Shown: positions 53,224-61,688 of the stretch, one piece after another | Layout: the number at the start of each line of letters is the position of its first letter | How positions within the stretch are numbered: position 1 is the first letter of the stretch | NCBI GenBank assembly: GCA_016699405.1 | Contig: CP064972.1 | Location: 3,255,501-3,319,500, forward strand | Direction: 5' to 3' | DNA length: 64,000 nucleotides | From: Holophagales bacterium | GTDB lineage: Bacteria; Acidobacteriota; Thermoanaerobaculia; Multivoradales; JAGPDF01 | The notes under the pieces: model-generated | Databases searched by the model: none | What the model saw: only the letters and a program-made list of their open reading frames with translations | What the model was told of the DNA's origin: nothing | Made by a program: the position numbers and the translations under genes

Positions 53224-54960
53224 ATGCTTCGACGTCCGTTTGTCTGGCTCCCGACGCTCCTGCTCGCCGGAATCTGCTCTCCCGCCTTCGCTGCCGCACC
53301 GAAGGCCCCGGAACCGCCGCCGCCGACTCCCGGGTTCGGCGAGTCGATCGAAGTCAACGTCGTCAACGTCGAAGTCTTCGTGACCGACAAGAAGGGCAAC
53401 CGCATCACCGGGCTGAAGAAGGACGACTTCGAGATCTACGAAGACCGTCGGCCGGTCAAGATCACCAACTTCTTCGCCGTCGAGGGAGGCAAGACGGTGG
53501 AGGAGTCGCCCGACCTGATCGCGCCGCTTCCGGCCGCGACCCCCGGTGCGCCGGCCGCTGCCGCCCAGGTGGCGCCGACGCCGGTGGAAGGGTTCGAGGA
53601 CTCGACGCCCGAGGACCAGCGGCTCCATCTCGTCGTCTACGTCGACAACTTCAACATCCGGCCGCAGAACCGCAATCGCGTCTTCCGCGCCATCCGCGAG
53701 TTCCTCACCCGCCAACTGCGGCCCGGCGACCGCGTGATGCTCGTGTCCTACGATCGCTCGTTGCACGTCCGCCGCTCTTTCACCAGCGATCCGCTGCTGA
53801 TCGCCTCGGCGCTCTTCGAGCTCGAGAACCTCAACGCCTGGGGCGGGCAGGCCGACAACGACCGCCGCGACGCGCTCCAGGAGATCAAGGACTCCGAGGA
53901 CGCCAACTACGCCGTCGGACGAGCCCGGCAGTACGCCGAGGCACTGTCGAACGACGTGAGCTTCTCGATCGAGGCGCTCAAGGAAGTGGTGGCCGCCCTT
54001 GCCGGGCTTGCCGGGCGCAAGGCGGTCCTCTACATCTCCGACGGCATTCCGATGGTCGCCGGCGAGGAGATGTTCCACGCCATCGACCAGAAGTTCCAGC
54101 AGGCCGGCAGCTCGCTGCTCGAGGCGCGCAACTACGATGCCTCGCGCCGTTTCAAGGAGATCGTCAACCAGGCCAACACGAACCGGGTGACCTTCTACAC
54201 GCTCGACGCCGCGGGCCTCCGCGCGCCGACGGCGATCTCGGCCGAGGAGCGCGATCCGAGCACCAGCGGCGTGGTCGACGGCGTCTACTTCGCCAATCTG
54301 CAGGCGCCGTTGCAGATGCTCGCCACCGAGACCGGCGGTCGCGCCATCCTGAATTCGAACGACCCGACCTTGCAGCTCGTTCAGGTGGCCGACGACTTCC
54401 GCACCTACTACTCGCTCGGCTACACGCCGGCGACCAGCGGCACGGGGCGGTACCACGACATCACCGTGAAGGTGAAGCGCAAGGGCCTCTCCGTCCGCCA
54501 TCGCGAGGGCTACCGCGACAAGACCGCCGAGGCGCGGATGAGCGACGGCGTGCGGTCGGCGCTCTACTTCGACACGGCGCTCAATCCGTTGCAGGTCACC
54601 GTGTCGACCGACGAGCAGAACCGGCGTGACGACGGCAACTACACCGTCGTGGCGGTGGTGCGGATCCCGATCGGCAAGCTGGTGCTGATGCCGGAAGGGG
54701 AGACCGGGCGCCAGGTCGCACGAGTGCGGGTCTTCGTCTCGGCGATGGACGAGGAGGGGCGGATGTCCGACGTCCAGCAGCTGCCGGTGCCGATCGCCGT
54801 CGAGGCCAAGGACCTGCCGTCGGCGCTGGAGAAGCACTTCGCCTACTCCGTGCCGGTGATCATGCGACCGGGTCCGCAGAAGCTGGCGATCGGCGTGCGC
54901 GACGAGCTGGCCTCGAACGGCTCGTTCGTCCTGAGCTACCTGACCGTCGGCGGACGCTGA
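53224..54960 (+). CDS. Secreted VWFA-related acidobacterial protein, second copy
   Basis: The 578-residue protein repeats the plan of its upstream neighbour: signal peptide, GFGESIEVNVVNVEVFVTDK then ITGLKKDDFEIYED, a VWFA-like domain, then YYSLGYTPATSG and VRHREGYRDK. The MIDAS position reads DNFNI (Asp141 onward), again non-canonical. Both copies probably work together in the periplasm or at the surface, perhaps in protein binding or envelope assembly. A TAGACT -10-like box lies at 53196-53201, so this copy may have its own promoter. Confidence 0.88.
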   Translation: MLRRPFVWLPTLLLAGICSPAFAAAPKAPEPPPPTPGFGESIEVNVVNVEVFVTDKKGNRITGLKKDDFEIYEDRRPVKITNFFAVEGGKTVEESPDLIAPLPAATPGAPAAAAQVAPTPVEGFEDSTPEDQRLHLVVYVDNFNIRPQNRNRVFRAIREFLTRQLRPGDRVMLVSYDRSLHVRRSFTSDPLLIASALFELENLNAWGGQADNDRRDALQEIKDSEDANYAVGRARQYAEALSNDVSFSIEALKEVVAALAGLAGRKAVLYISDGIPMVAGEEMFHAIDQKFQQAGSSLLEARNYDASRRFKEIVNQANTNRVTFYTLDAAGLRAPTAISAEERDPSTSGVVDGVYFANLQAPLQMLATETGGRAILNSNDPTLQLVQVADDFRTYYSLGYTPATSGTGRYHDITVKVKRKGLSVRHREGYRDKTAEARMSDGVRSALYFDTALNPLQVTVSTDEQNRRDDGNYTVVAVVRIPIGKLVLMPEGETGRQVARVRVFVSAMDEEGRMSDVQQLPVPIAVEAKDLPSALEKHFAYSVPVIMRPGPQKLAIGVRDELASNGSFVLSYLTVGGR

Positions 54961-54973
54961 AGGGAGAGTCGTG

Positions 54974-55417
54974 ATGCGAGCCGTGGAGAAGGCGAGAGCG
55001 CTCGGCGAAGCTCTGCTCGGGGTGATGCGCGCCGAGGTCGAGGCGCTGCGTGAGGAGTACCGCCGGGCAGCGGCGCGATTCACCGGGGCGATGGTGATCT
55101 TCGGCTTCGCCGCCGGCTTCGCCTTCTGGGCCGTCGGGGCCCTCGCTCTGCTCGCCTTCGAGCTGCTCGCTCGCGAGTTGCCGCGCTGGGGAGCGGCGGC
55201 GACGCTGTGCGGCGTCTTCGCGCTGCTCGCCGCGGCTCTCGGCTTCTGGGGGGTGCGCCGCGTGCGCTCGATCGAGCCGCCGCTTGCCACGGCCAGCCGC
55301 CACCTCGACGAGCACCTGCGCTGGTGGCAGGAGCGGGTGTTCGATCGTTCCGGAGCCGACCTCACCGACGAGGAGCCGGCGACGCCGGCAGCGCGACTCG
55401 AGGGGGAGCGACGATGA
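54974..55417 (+). CDS. Small membrane protein, phage-holin/YqjE-like
   Basis: The 147-residue protein has an amphipathic N-terminal helix rich in Glu and Arg, two adjacent transmembrane helices (about residues 40-85), and a charged C-terminal tail. This layout is common in the DUF1469/holin-like superfamily of envelope-stress or ribosome-associated membrane proteins. GGGAGAG precedes it; ATG 54974 and GTG 54971 are both possible. It overlaps the next small gene by four bases (ATGA). Confidence 0.72.
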   Translation: MRAVEKARALGEALLGVMRAEVEALREEYRRAAARFTGAMVIFGFAAGFAFWAVGALALLAFELLARELPRWGAAATLCGVFALLAAALGFWGVRRVRSIEPPLATASRHLDEHLRWWQERVFDRSGADLTDEEPATPAARLEGERR

Positions 55418-55611
55418 GCGAAGCGGTCGGCCGGGCGCGCGCGGAGTTCGAGCGCCAGCTCGTCGAGGCCCGGCAGTCGGTGTCGGCGGAATTCGGCGGC
55501 GCGCCGCGCCTCGCGCTCTGGTTCGTCCCGCTCGCCGCCGCAGCTGCCGGGTTCGCGCTCGCCTTGCGTCGGCGACGCCGGCGCCGGCTCACTCGGCCTT
55601 CGGGCGCTTGA
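55414..55611 (+). CDS. Small single-span membrane protein, YqjD-like layout
   Basis: The 65-residue protein has a helical N-terminal part (RARAEFERQLVEARQ), one transmembrane helix (about residues 33-49), and a poly-arginine tail. It starts with ATG overlapping the stop of its partner and has GGGGGAG upstream. The pair resembles yqjD/yqjE in layout only. Its 3' end overlaps the convergent DUF4177 gene by 23 bases. Confidence 0.7.
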   Translation: MSEAVGRARAEFERQLVEARQSVSAEFGGAPRLALWFVPLAAAAAGFALALRRRRRRRLTRPSGA

Positions 55612-55777
55612 ACACCATCGCGATGTTGTCGGTCGCGCCGGTCTTGAAGTTGACCGAGGTGATCGACACGAGCTCCCAGCCCTCGTCTCCGAGGACGTTG
55701 AGCTCCTTGGCGGCATTGGGATCCAACCGGTAGTTCTCGCTCCGGATGTTGATGATCCTGTACTCCCACTTGCCCAT
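55589..55777 (-). CDS. DUF4177-like small protein
   Basis: The 62-residue protein begins GKWEYRI and contains ELNVLGDEGWELV, the core pattern of DUF4177. GGAGGTG precedes ATG 55777 at six bases. The function is unknown. A TAGAAT box at 55819-55824, in the gap before and just at the 3' end of the upstream gene, could give it its own promoter. Confidence 0.85.
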   Translation of the reverse strand: MGKWEYRIINIRSENYRLDPNAAKELNVLGDEGWELVSITSVNFKTGATDNIAMVFKRPKAE

Positions 55778-55822
55778 CGCCCCACCTCCGGGTTCGACGC
55801 GACTGCCGGTTTTGGCGCGATT

Positions 55823-56599
55823 CTAGCGAATGCGCACGACGACGGCGGCGCCGCGCACCCGAGTGGTCCGCCCCGAAAGCGGCGCGTCGCGCAGCGAGAA
55901 CTCCAGCGTGCCGAGCGAGCCCGGGATGGCACCTGCCGTGTCGGGCGCGAGATCGGCGTAGCAGGCCGCCAGGTGCTCGATCCGGAGGGGCGGATCGCTC
56001 GCGATCTCGGCGACGAAGGTCGAGGCGAAGGGGAGCCACGCACTCGGCAGATCGCTCACCAGATTGCCGAAGCGATCGACGTGGACGACCTGGCCATGGA
56101 GCTCGCCGTCGCCGCGCCAGGGTCGCACCCGGTCGATGCGCACGGCGTCGTCGACCTCGTCGCCGAGGGTGTCGAACGCGACTCCGTTGGCGATCGCCGC
56201 CGCGAGGGGGGCGAAGCGATCACGGCCATGAAAGGTCGCGCCGGGGGCGGGCCGGTCGAGCGGCAGGGAGACGACGTTTCGTGGCCTGGCGCTCGCCAGC
56301 CAGGGGGTCAGCAGGCCGTTGTCCGGTGCGACGAAGAAGTGACCGGCAGCCGCGAGCGCCAGGCGGCGACGCGTCGACCCCACGCCGGGATCGACGACGG
56401 CGAGGTGGATCGTCCCGGGCGGGAAGGACGGCGCCGCCGCGGCGAGCAGGAAGCTCGCACGCTCGACGTCGCCGGGCGGGACGGTGTGCGAGAGGTCGAC
56501 GAGGATCAGTGACGGCGCGAGGTCGAGCAGCGTGCCCTTCACCGCGCCGACGTAGTAGTCGTCGAGACCGAAGTCGGTCAGCAGAGTCACCACGGGCAT
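55823..56599 (-). CDS. SAM hydrolase family protein (SAM hydroxide adenosyltransferase)
   Basis: The 258-residue protein starts PVVTLLTDFGLDDYYVGAVKG and contains FHGRDRFAPLAAAI and VVHVDRFGNLVSDL, the hallmarks of the DUF62 family. Members split S-adenosylmethionine to adenosine and methionine with water; a few use chloride or fluoride. No halogenation genes are near, so the hydrolase role is more likely. ATG 56599 is preferred; upstream in-frame sequence is not family-like. It is divergent from the glycosyltransferase-like gene with only 20 bases between the starts. Confidence 0.9.
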   Translation of the reverse strand: MPVVTLLTDFGLDDYYVGAVKGTLLDLAPSLILVDLSHTVPPGDVERASFLLAAAAPSFPPGTIHLAVVDPGVGSTRRRLALAAAGHFFVAPDNGLLTPWLASARPRNVVSLPLDRPAPGATFHGRDRFAPLAAAIANGVAFDTLGDEVDDAVRIDRVRPWRGDGELHGQVVHVDRFGNLVSDLPSAWLPFASTFVAEIASDPPLRIEHLAACYADLAPDTAGAIPGSLGTLEFSLRDAPLSGRTTRVRGAAVVVRIR

Positions 56600-56605
56600 C
56601 GGCGC

Positions 56606-56611
56606 TACAAT
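56606..56611 (+). promoter_or_regulatory. -10-like box of the 56620 gene
   Basis: TACAAT ends eight bases before GTG 56620. It lies in a 20-base divergent gap and would give a leaderless mRNA. Confidence 0.4.
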
Positions 56612-56619
56612 CCTCCAGC

Positions 56620-57321
56620 GTGTCCGGCCGTGCTCTCGCCGTTTTCGCCAAGCCGCCCTTGGCCGGCCAGGTGAAGACACGGCTGATCGGCGATCTTAGC
56701 CCCGCGGCCGCCGCCGAGCTCGCCGCGGCGTTCCTCGACGACCTGCTCGAACGGTTGGGACGAGAGCTTCCGCCCGCCGGGGTCGACCTGCGGCTCGCCT
56801 GGGCTCTCGCTCCCGGGCAGGGCGTGCCTTCGGCGCCCTGCGAAGCCTTCCTGCAGGAGGGCGAGGATCTCGGCCTCCGCCTGCTCGCGGCCGCAATCCG
56901 AATGGCGGGGGAGGGGGCGCTCCCGGTCATCGTCGGGGCCGACCTGCCCGACCTCTCGTCCGAGCTCGTCTCCCAGGCCTTCGTCGAGCTCGAGAGCGGA
57001 GCCGACCTCGTCCTCGGTCCGGCGAGCGACGGCGGCTTCTACCTCGTCGGCTTGGGCGCCGCGGCCCGACGCCCCGAGCTCTTCGCGGGCGTGGCGTGGG
57101 GCGGCGACGAGGTGCTTTCTCGCACCGTGGCCAACGCACGCTCGCTCGACTTGCGGCTCGTCTGTCTCGCCGAGGCTGCCGACGTCGACCGGCCGGAGGA
57201 TCTCCCGCCGCTTGCCGCTCGCCTCGCCGCGAGCTCGCGGCACGACCCGACGTTCTGCCCCCGGACGAGGCGAGCGCTCGCCCGGCTCGCGCTTCCGGTT
57301 CCGACAGGAGAGGAGAGTTGA
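56620..57321 (+). CDS. DUF2064 / TIGR04282-type glycosyltransferase-like protein
   Basis: The 233-residue protein starts at GTG 56620 (SGRALAVFAKPPLAGQVKTRL), which carries the family's KPPxxGxVKTRL nucleotide-sugar motif; VIVGADLPDL (GxDxPDL) is near residue 105 and ASDGGFYLVGLG near 135. These proteins resemble GT-A nucleotidyl/glycosyltransferases; the reaction is not established. It has ten bases or fewer of leader. It is followed three bases later by nnr, with GGAGAGGAGAG between them. Confidence 0.88.
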   Translation: MSGRALAVFAKPPLAGQVKTRLIGDLSPAAAAELAAAFLDDLLERLGRELPPAGVDLRLAWALAPGQGVPSAPCEAFLQEGEDLGLRLLAAAIRMAGEGALPVIVGADLPDLSSELVSQAFVELESGADLVLGPASDGGFYLVGLGAAARRPELFAGVAWGGDEVLSRTVANARSLDLRLVCLAEAADVDRPEDLPPLAARLAASSRHDPTFCPRTRRALARLALPVPTGEES

Positions 57322-57323
57322 CG

Positions 57324-58874
57324 ATGCGAGTGCTCACCGCGGCGGCGATGCGCGAGGTCGATCGACGGGCGATCGAAGAGCTCGGGGTTCCGTCGCTCGT
57401 GCTGATGGAGAACGCCGCGCTCGGGGTCGTCGAGGCGCTCGCCGAGCGTTTCCCGCGCGCCGAGCGCGTGGCGATCGTCTGCGGGCCGGGCAACAACGGC
57501 GGCGACGGTCTGGCGATCGCGCGTCATCTCGCCTGTCGCGGCTACGAGCCGATCGTGCGGCTGCACGACTTCGGCCGCCCGCTCACGGCCGACGCCGCAG
57601 TCCAGCTCGCCGTGGTGGAGAAGATGGGCATCGCGCTCGAGCGAGCCGCTGGCGACGTGGGGATCCGCGAGACGGTGACGATCGTCGCCGGATGCGACCT
57701 GCTGGTCGACGCCCTGTTCGGCACCGGCCTGTCGCGACCGCTTGCCGGCGAGGCGGCGGCGCTCGTCGAGGCGCTCGACGCCTTGCGCGTTCCCCGTCTG
57801 GCGGTCGATCTGCCGAGCGGCCTCGACGGGGATCGCGGAGATCGGGTCGGGCCGACGCTCCGGGCCGACGTGACGGTGGCGCTGGCGGCGCCGAAGGTGG
57901 CGCACGTCCTCGCGCCGGCCTCCCGCCTCGTCGGCGAGTTGGCGGTCGCCGAGCTGGGAATCCCCGCTTGGCTGATCGACGAGGCGCCCGGCGGGCTCGG
58001 GCTGCTGCTCGGCGAGGAGCTGGCCGGCTGGCTGCCGGTGCGCGAGGCCGACAGTCACAAGGGAAGCTACGGGCACCTGCTGATCGTTGCCGGCTCGCCG
58101 GGCAAGGCCGGCGCGGCGATCCTCGCGGCGCGCGCCGCCGTTCGTGGGGGCGCGGGCCTGGTGACGGTCGCCTGTCCGGCGCCGATCGCGCCGCTGGTCG
58201 ACCTCGGATCGCTCGAGTCGATGACTCTCGCGCTGCCCGTCACCTCGGCGGGTGGCCTCTCGCTGGCTGCCGTCGACGAACTCGTCGACGCGGCCCATCG
58301 CCGCACGGCCGTGGCGCTCGGCCCCGGCCTGGGTGACGACGCCGAGACCTTCGAGGCGGTGCGCCGTGCGGTGCTCGCCATCGATCGCCCGCTGGTCCTC
58401 GATGCCGACGGCTTGAACGCCTGGGCTGGCCGGCCGCGAGATCTGGTCGGCCGGCGTGCGCCCACCGTGCTGACGCCGCATCCGGGAGAGCTTGCTCGGC
58501 TGCTCGGCTGTCCGACCGCCGAGGTCGCCGCCGATCGCCTCGCCGCTGCGCGGCGAGCCGCCGAGCTCACCCAGGCGGTGGTGGTGCTCAAGGGGCACCA
58601 GACGGTGGTCGCGACGCCGGACGGGGAGCAGCATCTGAACACCACCGGCAATCCCGCGATGGCGAGCGGCGGCAGTGGCGACGTCCTGACCGGCCTGACC
58701 GGGGCGCTGCTCGCCCAGGGGCTGGAGGCCGCGACGGCGGCCGATCTCGCGGTACACTTGCACGGGCTCGCTGGGGATCTGGCTGCAGCGGAGCTTGGCG
58801 GCGTCGCGGTTCCGGCCGCCGAGCTCGCCGAGCGGTTGCCGGCCGCCATGACCCGCCTGACCACTCTCGAATGA
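57324..58874 (+). CDS. nnr: Bifunctional NAD(P)H-hydrate epimerase / ADP-dependent dehydratase
   Basis: The 516-residue fusion has an N-terminal epimerase (NnrE) with GPGNNGGDGLAIARHL, and a C-terminal ribokinase-like dehydratase (NnrD) with HKGSYGHLLIVAGS and ASGGSGDVLTG. It repairs hydrated NADH and NADPH. ATG 57324 is two bases after the preceding stop. Its stop overlaps tsaE as ATGA, the same pairing as yjeF-yjeE in E. coli. Confidence 0.96.
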   Translation: MRVLTAAAMREVDRRAIEELGVPSLVLMENAALGVVEALAERFPRAERVAIVCGPGNNGGDGLAIARHLACRGYEPIVRLHDFGRPLTADAAVQLAVVEKMGIALERAAGDVGIRETVTIVAGCDLLVDALFGTGLSRPLAGEAAALVEALDALRVPRLAVDLPSGLDGDRGDRVGPTLRADVTVALAAPKVAHVLAPASRLVGELAVAELGIPAWLIDEAPGGLGLLLGEELAGWLPVREADSHKGSYGHLLIVAGSPGKAGAAILAARAAVRGGAGLVTVACPAPIAPLVDLGSLESMTLALPVTSAGGLSLAAVDELVDAAHRRTAVALGPGLGDDAETFEAVRRAVLAIDRPLVLDADGLNAWAGRPRDLVGRRAPTVLTPHPGELARLLGCPTAEVAADRLAAARRAAELTQAVVVLKGHQTVVATPDGEQHLNTTGNPAMASGGSGDVLTGLTGALLAQGLEAATAADLAVHLHGLAGDLAAAELGGVAVPAAELAERLPAAMTRLTTLE

Positions 58875-59329
58875 GGATCTGGCAAAGCCGCTCGGCGGCG
58901 GAGACGCGCGAGATCGGACGGCGGCTTTCCTCCGAGCTCGCTCCCGACGGCTGCCTGCTCCTCAAGGGGCCGCTCGGGGCGGGAAAGACCGTGTTGGTGC
59001 AGGGGCTCGCCGCGGGATTGGGATTCGACCCGGCCGAGGTGCAGTCGCCCACCTACACGCTGGTACGAGTGCACGAGGGACCGGGCGGACGCCTGCTGCA
59101 CTTCGACCTCTATCGGCTGAGCCCGGACGAGGTCGTCGCCGAGGGTTTCGAGGAGCTGCTGGCCGGTCCCGGAGTGAAGGCGGTCGAGTGGGCCGAACGT
59201 CTGCCGTTTCCCGTGCCGCGTGCGCTGCGGCTCGAGCTTGCGGCGGAAGCGGGGGAGGCCGGGCGGACGATCCGCGAGCGGACGGCCGAGCCGGCACGGA
59301 CATCGGTGCCCCAGGGCACGACGAGTTGA
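58871..59329 (+). CDS. tsaE: tRNA threonylcarbamoyladenosine biosynthesis ATPase TsaE
   Basis: The 152-residue protein has Walker A GPLGAGKTVLVQ near residue 38, SPTYTLVRVHEG, and LLHFDLYRLS. TsaE is the ATPase partner of TsaD and TsaB in making t6A37 of tRNAs that read ANN codons, such as the tRNA-Thr at 5739. tsaB and tsaD are not in the window. ATG 58871 overlaps the nnr stop. Confidence 0.95.
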   Translation: MRIWQSRSAAETREIGRRLSSELAPDGCLLLKGPLGAGKTVLVQGLAAGLGFDPAEVQSPTYTLVRVHEGPGGRLLHFDLYRLSPDEVVAEGFEELLAGPGVKAVEWAERLPFPVPRALRLELAAEAGEAGRTIRERTAEPARTSVPQGTTS

Positions 59330-59341
59330 CGGAGGAGCGCG

Positions 59342-60196
59342 ATGGAGATCAAGAAGGTCGGAGTCCTCGGCTGTGGCCTGATGGGTTCGGGGATCGCCGA
59401 GGTGTGCGCCAAGGCGGGGCTGTCGACGGTGGTGCGAGAGGTGGAGACGGGCCTGCTGGAGAAGGGGCTCGGCCGGATCCGCGGCTCGCTCGCCAAGGCG
59501 GTGGAGAAGGGCAAGCTCGACGCGGCGGAACGTGACGCCGTCCTCGGGAGGATCGCCGGCACGACCGAGGTCGCGGCCCTTGCCGACTGCGATCTGGTCA
59601 TCGAAGCGATCGTCGAGAGCCTCGACGAGAAGAAGCGGACCTTCGCTGCGCTCGACGCCGCCGTGAAGGGGGAGGCGATCTTCGCCAGCAACACCTCGTC
59701 GCTGACCATCACCCAGATCGCCATGTCGACGCGCCGTCCGGAGCGCTTCGTCGGCCTGCACTTCTTCAACCCGGTGCCGGTGATGAAGCTGGTCGAAGTG
59801 GTCCGCACGCTGCTCTCCGACGAGGGCGTCCTCGCCGATGTCAACGCCTTCGCCCGCGGCCTCGGCAAGACGCCGGTGCAGTGCAAGGACAACTCGGGCT
59901 TCATCGTCAACCGGCTGCTGGTGCCCTACCTGCTCGACGCGATCCGCGCCCTCGAGGAGGGCGTGGGGACGATCGAAGACATCGACGAGGGGATGAAGCT
60001 CGGCTGCGGCTATCCGATGGGGCCGTTCACCCTGCTCGACTTCGTCGGACTGGACACGACCTACTTCATCGCCAACATCATGTTCGAGGAGTATCGCGAG
60101 CGACGCTTCGCGCCGCCGCCGCTGCTCAAGCAGATGGTGCAGGCCGGGCGGCTGGGCCGCAAGAGCGGTCGCGGTTTCTACAACTACGCGAAGTGA
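59342..60196 (+). CDS. 3-hydroxyacyl-CoA (3-hydroxybutyryl-CoA) dehydrogenase
   Basis: The 284-residue protein has the NAD-binding GCGLMGSGIAEVCA, the catalytic His in GLHFFNPVPVMKLVEVV, DNSGFIVNRLLVPY, and GYPMGPFTLLDFVGLD. The length is that of short-chain Hbd-type enzymes, which oxidise (S)-3-hydroxybutyryl-CoA or similar esters. GGAGGAGCG precedes ATG 59342. No other beta-oxidation gene is nearby; it is inserted between tsaE and phoH. Confidence 0.95.
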   Translation: MEIKKVGVLGCGLMGSGIAEVCAKAGLSTVVREVETGLLEKGLGRIRGSLAKAVEKGKLDAAERDAVLGRIAGTTEVAALADCDLVIEAIVESLDEKKRTFAALDAAVKGEAIFASNTSSLTITQIAMSTRRPERFVGLHFFNPVPVMKLVEVVRTLLSDEGVLADVNAFARGLGKTPVQCKDNSGFIVNRLLVPYLLDAIRALEEGVGTIEDIDEGMKLGCGYPMGPFTLLDFVGLDTTYFIANIMFEEYRERRFAPPPLLKQMVQAGRLGRKSGRGFYNYAK

Positions 60197-60203
60197 CGCG
60201 ACC

Positions 60204-61226
60204 TTGAGCGAACCGACCGAGATCCCGTCGCTCCTGGCGGCGGAAGGCGACCGGACGACGCTGAGCCTCGCCGTCGAGGGGCTGGAGGCGCTCTTCGGTG
60301 TCCGCGACGAGAACCTGCGCCGGCTCGAGACGGCCTTCGGCGTGCGTGTCGCCGCCCGCGGCGAGCAGCTGCTCGTCGAAGGCGACGAACGCGGGAGACA
60401 GACGGTCACCAGTCTGGTCGAGCAGCTCGGGCTGCTGGTCGGCCGGGGCTACCGGTTGCGCGCCGAGGACGTCGCCACGGCCGTGCGGGTGCTCGCCAGC
60501 GATCCGGAAGCCTCGCTCGTCGACTTCTTCGTCGCCGAGGGGCTGATGGCCTCGGTGCGCCGGCTGGTGCAGCCGCGGACGCTCAAGCAGCAGCTCTACG
60601 TCAAGGCCATGCTCGACCACGACATGGTCATCTCGATCGGTCCGGCGGGAACCGGCAAGACCTACCTCGCCGTCGCCGTCGCGGCGGCGGCGCTCGCCGA
60701 GAAGAAGATCCGGCGCCTCATCCTCACTCGTCCGGCCGTCGAGGCGGGCGAGCGGCTCGGTTTCCTGCCCGGCGACCTCGCCGAGAAGGTGAACCCCTAC
60801 CTGCGTCCGCTCTACGACGCGCTCTACGACATCGTCGGCTTCGAGAAGGTCGGGCGCATGCTCGAGCGCGGGGCGATCGAGGTCGCGCCGCTCGCCTTCA
60901 TGCGCGGCCGGACGCTCAACGACAGCTTCATCATCCTCGACGAGGCGCAGAACACCACGACCGAGCAGATGAAGATGTTCCTGACCCGCATCGGTTTCAA
61001 CTCGAAGGCGGTGATCAACGGCGACGTCACGCAGGTCGACCTGCCGCGCGCCACGACCTCCGGTCTGCGCGAGGCGCAGGAGGTGCTCTCCGGCGTCGAC
61101 GGGATCAAGTTCATCCACTTCGACGACCGCGACGTGGTGCGTCACCCGCTGGTGCAGAAGATCATCCTCGCCTACGACCGCCGCGACCGGTCGATCGAGG
61201 CGAAGGCCAACGGCGAGGCCGGCTGA
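60204..61226 (+). CDS. PhoH family ATPase (YbeZ-like)
   Basis: The 340-residue protein has a KH-like N-terminal part, then the PhoH ATPase core with Walker A GPAGTGKTYLAVAVA near residue 150, LTRPAVEAGERLGFLPGD, and Walker B FIILDEAQNTT. YbeZ/PhoH proteins are RNA-linked ATPases often next to ybeY and thought to help rRNA maturation. The start is TTG 60204, eight bases after the previous stop. The next gene is ybeY. Confidence 0.93.
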   Translation: MSEPTEIPSLLAAEGDRTTLSLAVEGLEALFGVRDENLRRLETAFGVRVAARGEQLLVEGDERGRQTVTSLVEQLGLLVGRGYRLRAEDVATAVRVLASDPEASLVDFFVAEGLMASVRRLVQPRTLKQQLYVKAMLDHDMVISIGPAGTGKTYLAVAVAAAALAEKKIRRLILTRPAVEAGERLGFLPGDLAEKVNPYLRPLYDALYDIVGFEKVGRMLERGAIEVAPLAFMRGRTLNDSFIILDEAQNTTTEQMKMFLTRIGFNSKAVINGDVTQVDLPRATTSGLREAQEVLSGVDGIKFIHFDDRDVVRHPLVQKIILAYDRRDRSIEAKANGEAG

Positions 61227-61238
61227 GGGCGATTGCCG

Positions 61239-61688
61239 ATGTCCGCTCCGCCGACCGCTGCGGCGCCCCACGAGCTGTCCGTCCTCGCCCCGTCGCGATT
61301 CCCCGAGGTGAAGGGCGCCGCCTTGCGACCGTGGCTCGGCGCGCTGCTCGCCGAGCTCGCTCCGGACGGCGGGTCGTTCGCCGTACGCTTCTCCGGGGAT
61401 CGCACGCTGCGACGGATGAACCGCGACTTCCGCGGCAAGGACCGGCCGACGGACGTCCTCTCGTTTCCCGGCGAGGCCGGGCCGGACGGGCGCCATCTCG
61501 GCGACGTGGTGATCTCGGTCGAGACGGCCCGGCGCCAGGCCGCCGAGCTCGGGCATCCGGTGGAGCAGGAGTTGCGGATCCTCTGCCTCCACGGACTGCT
61601 GCACTGTCTCGGATACGACCACGAAACCGACGACGGCACGATGGACCGTCTCGAGCGGCGGTTGCGCCGACGGTGGCTCGACCGATGA
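61239..61688 (+). CDS. ybeY: rRNA maturation endonuclease YbeY
   Basis: The 149-residue protein has the zinc motif HGLLHCLGYDHETD (HxxxHxxxxxH) at about residues 119-132 and MNRDFRGKDRPTDVLSFP. YbeY trims the 3' end of 16S rRNA and supports ribosome quality control. ATG 61239 is favoured; TTG 61233 is possible. The stop overlaps the next gene (ATGA). Confidence 0.95.
   Translation: MSAPPTAAAPHELSVLAPSRFPEVKGAALRPWLGALLAELAPDGGSFAVRFSGDRTLRRMNRDFRGKDRPTDVLSFPGEAGPDGRHLGDVVISVETARRQAAELGHPVEQELRILCLHGLLHCLGYDHETDDGTMDRLERRLRRRWLDR

Noticed and set aside
51148..56043. A very long open frame on the minus strand (1631 codons)
   Set aside because: It lies opposite the VWFA genes and neighbours, is rich in Arg/Gly/His/Asp as expected for antisense of GC-rich genes, and has no domain.
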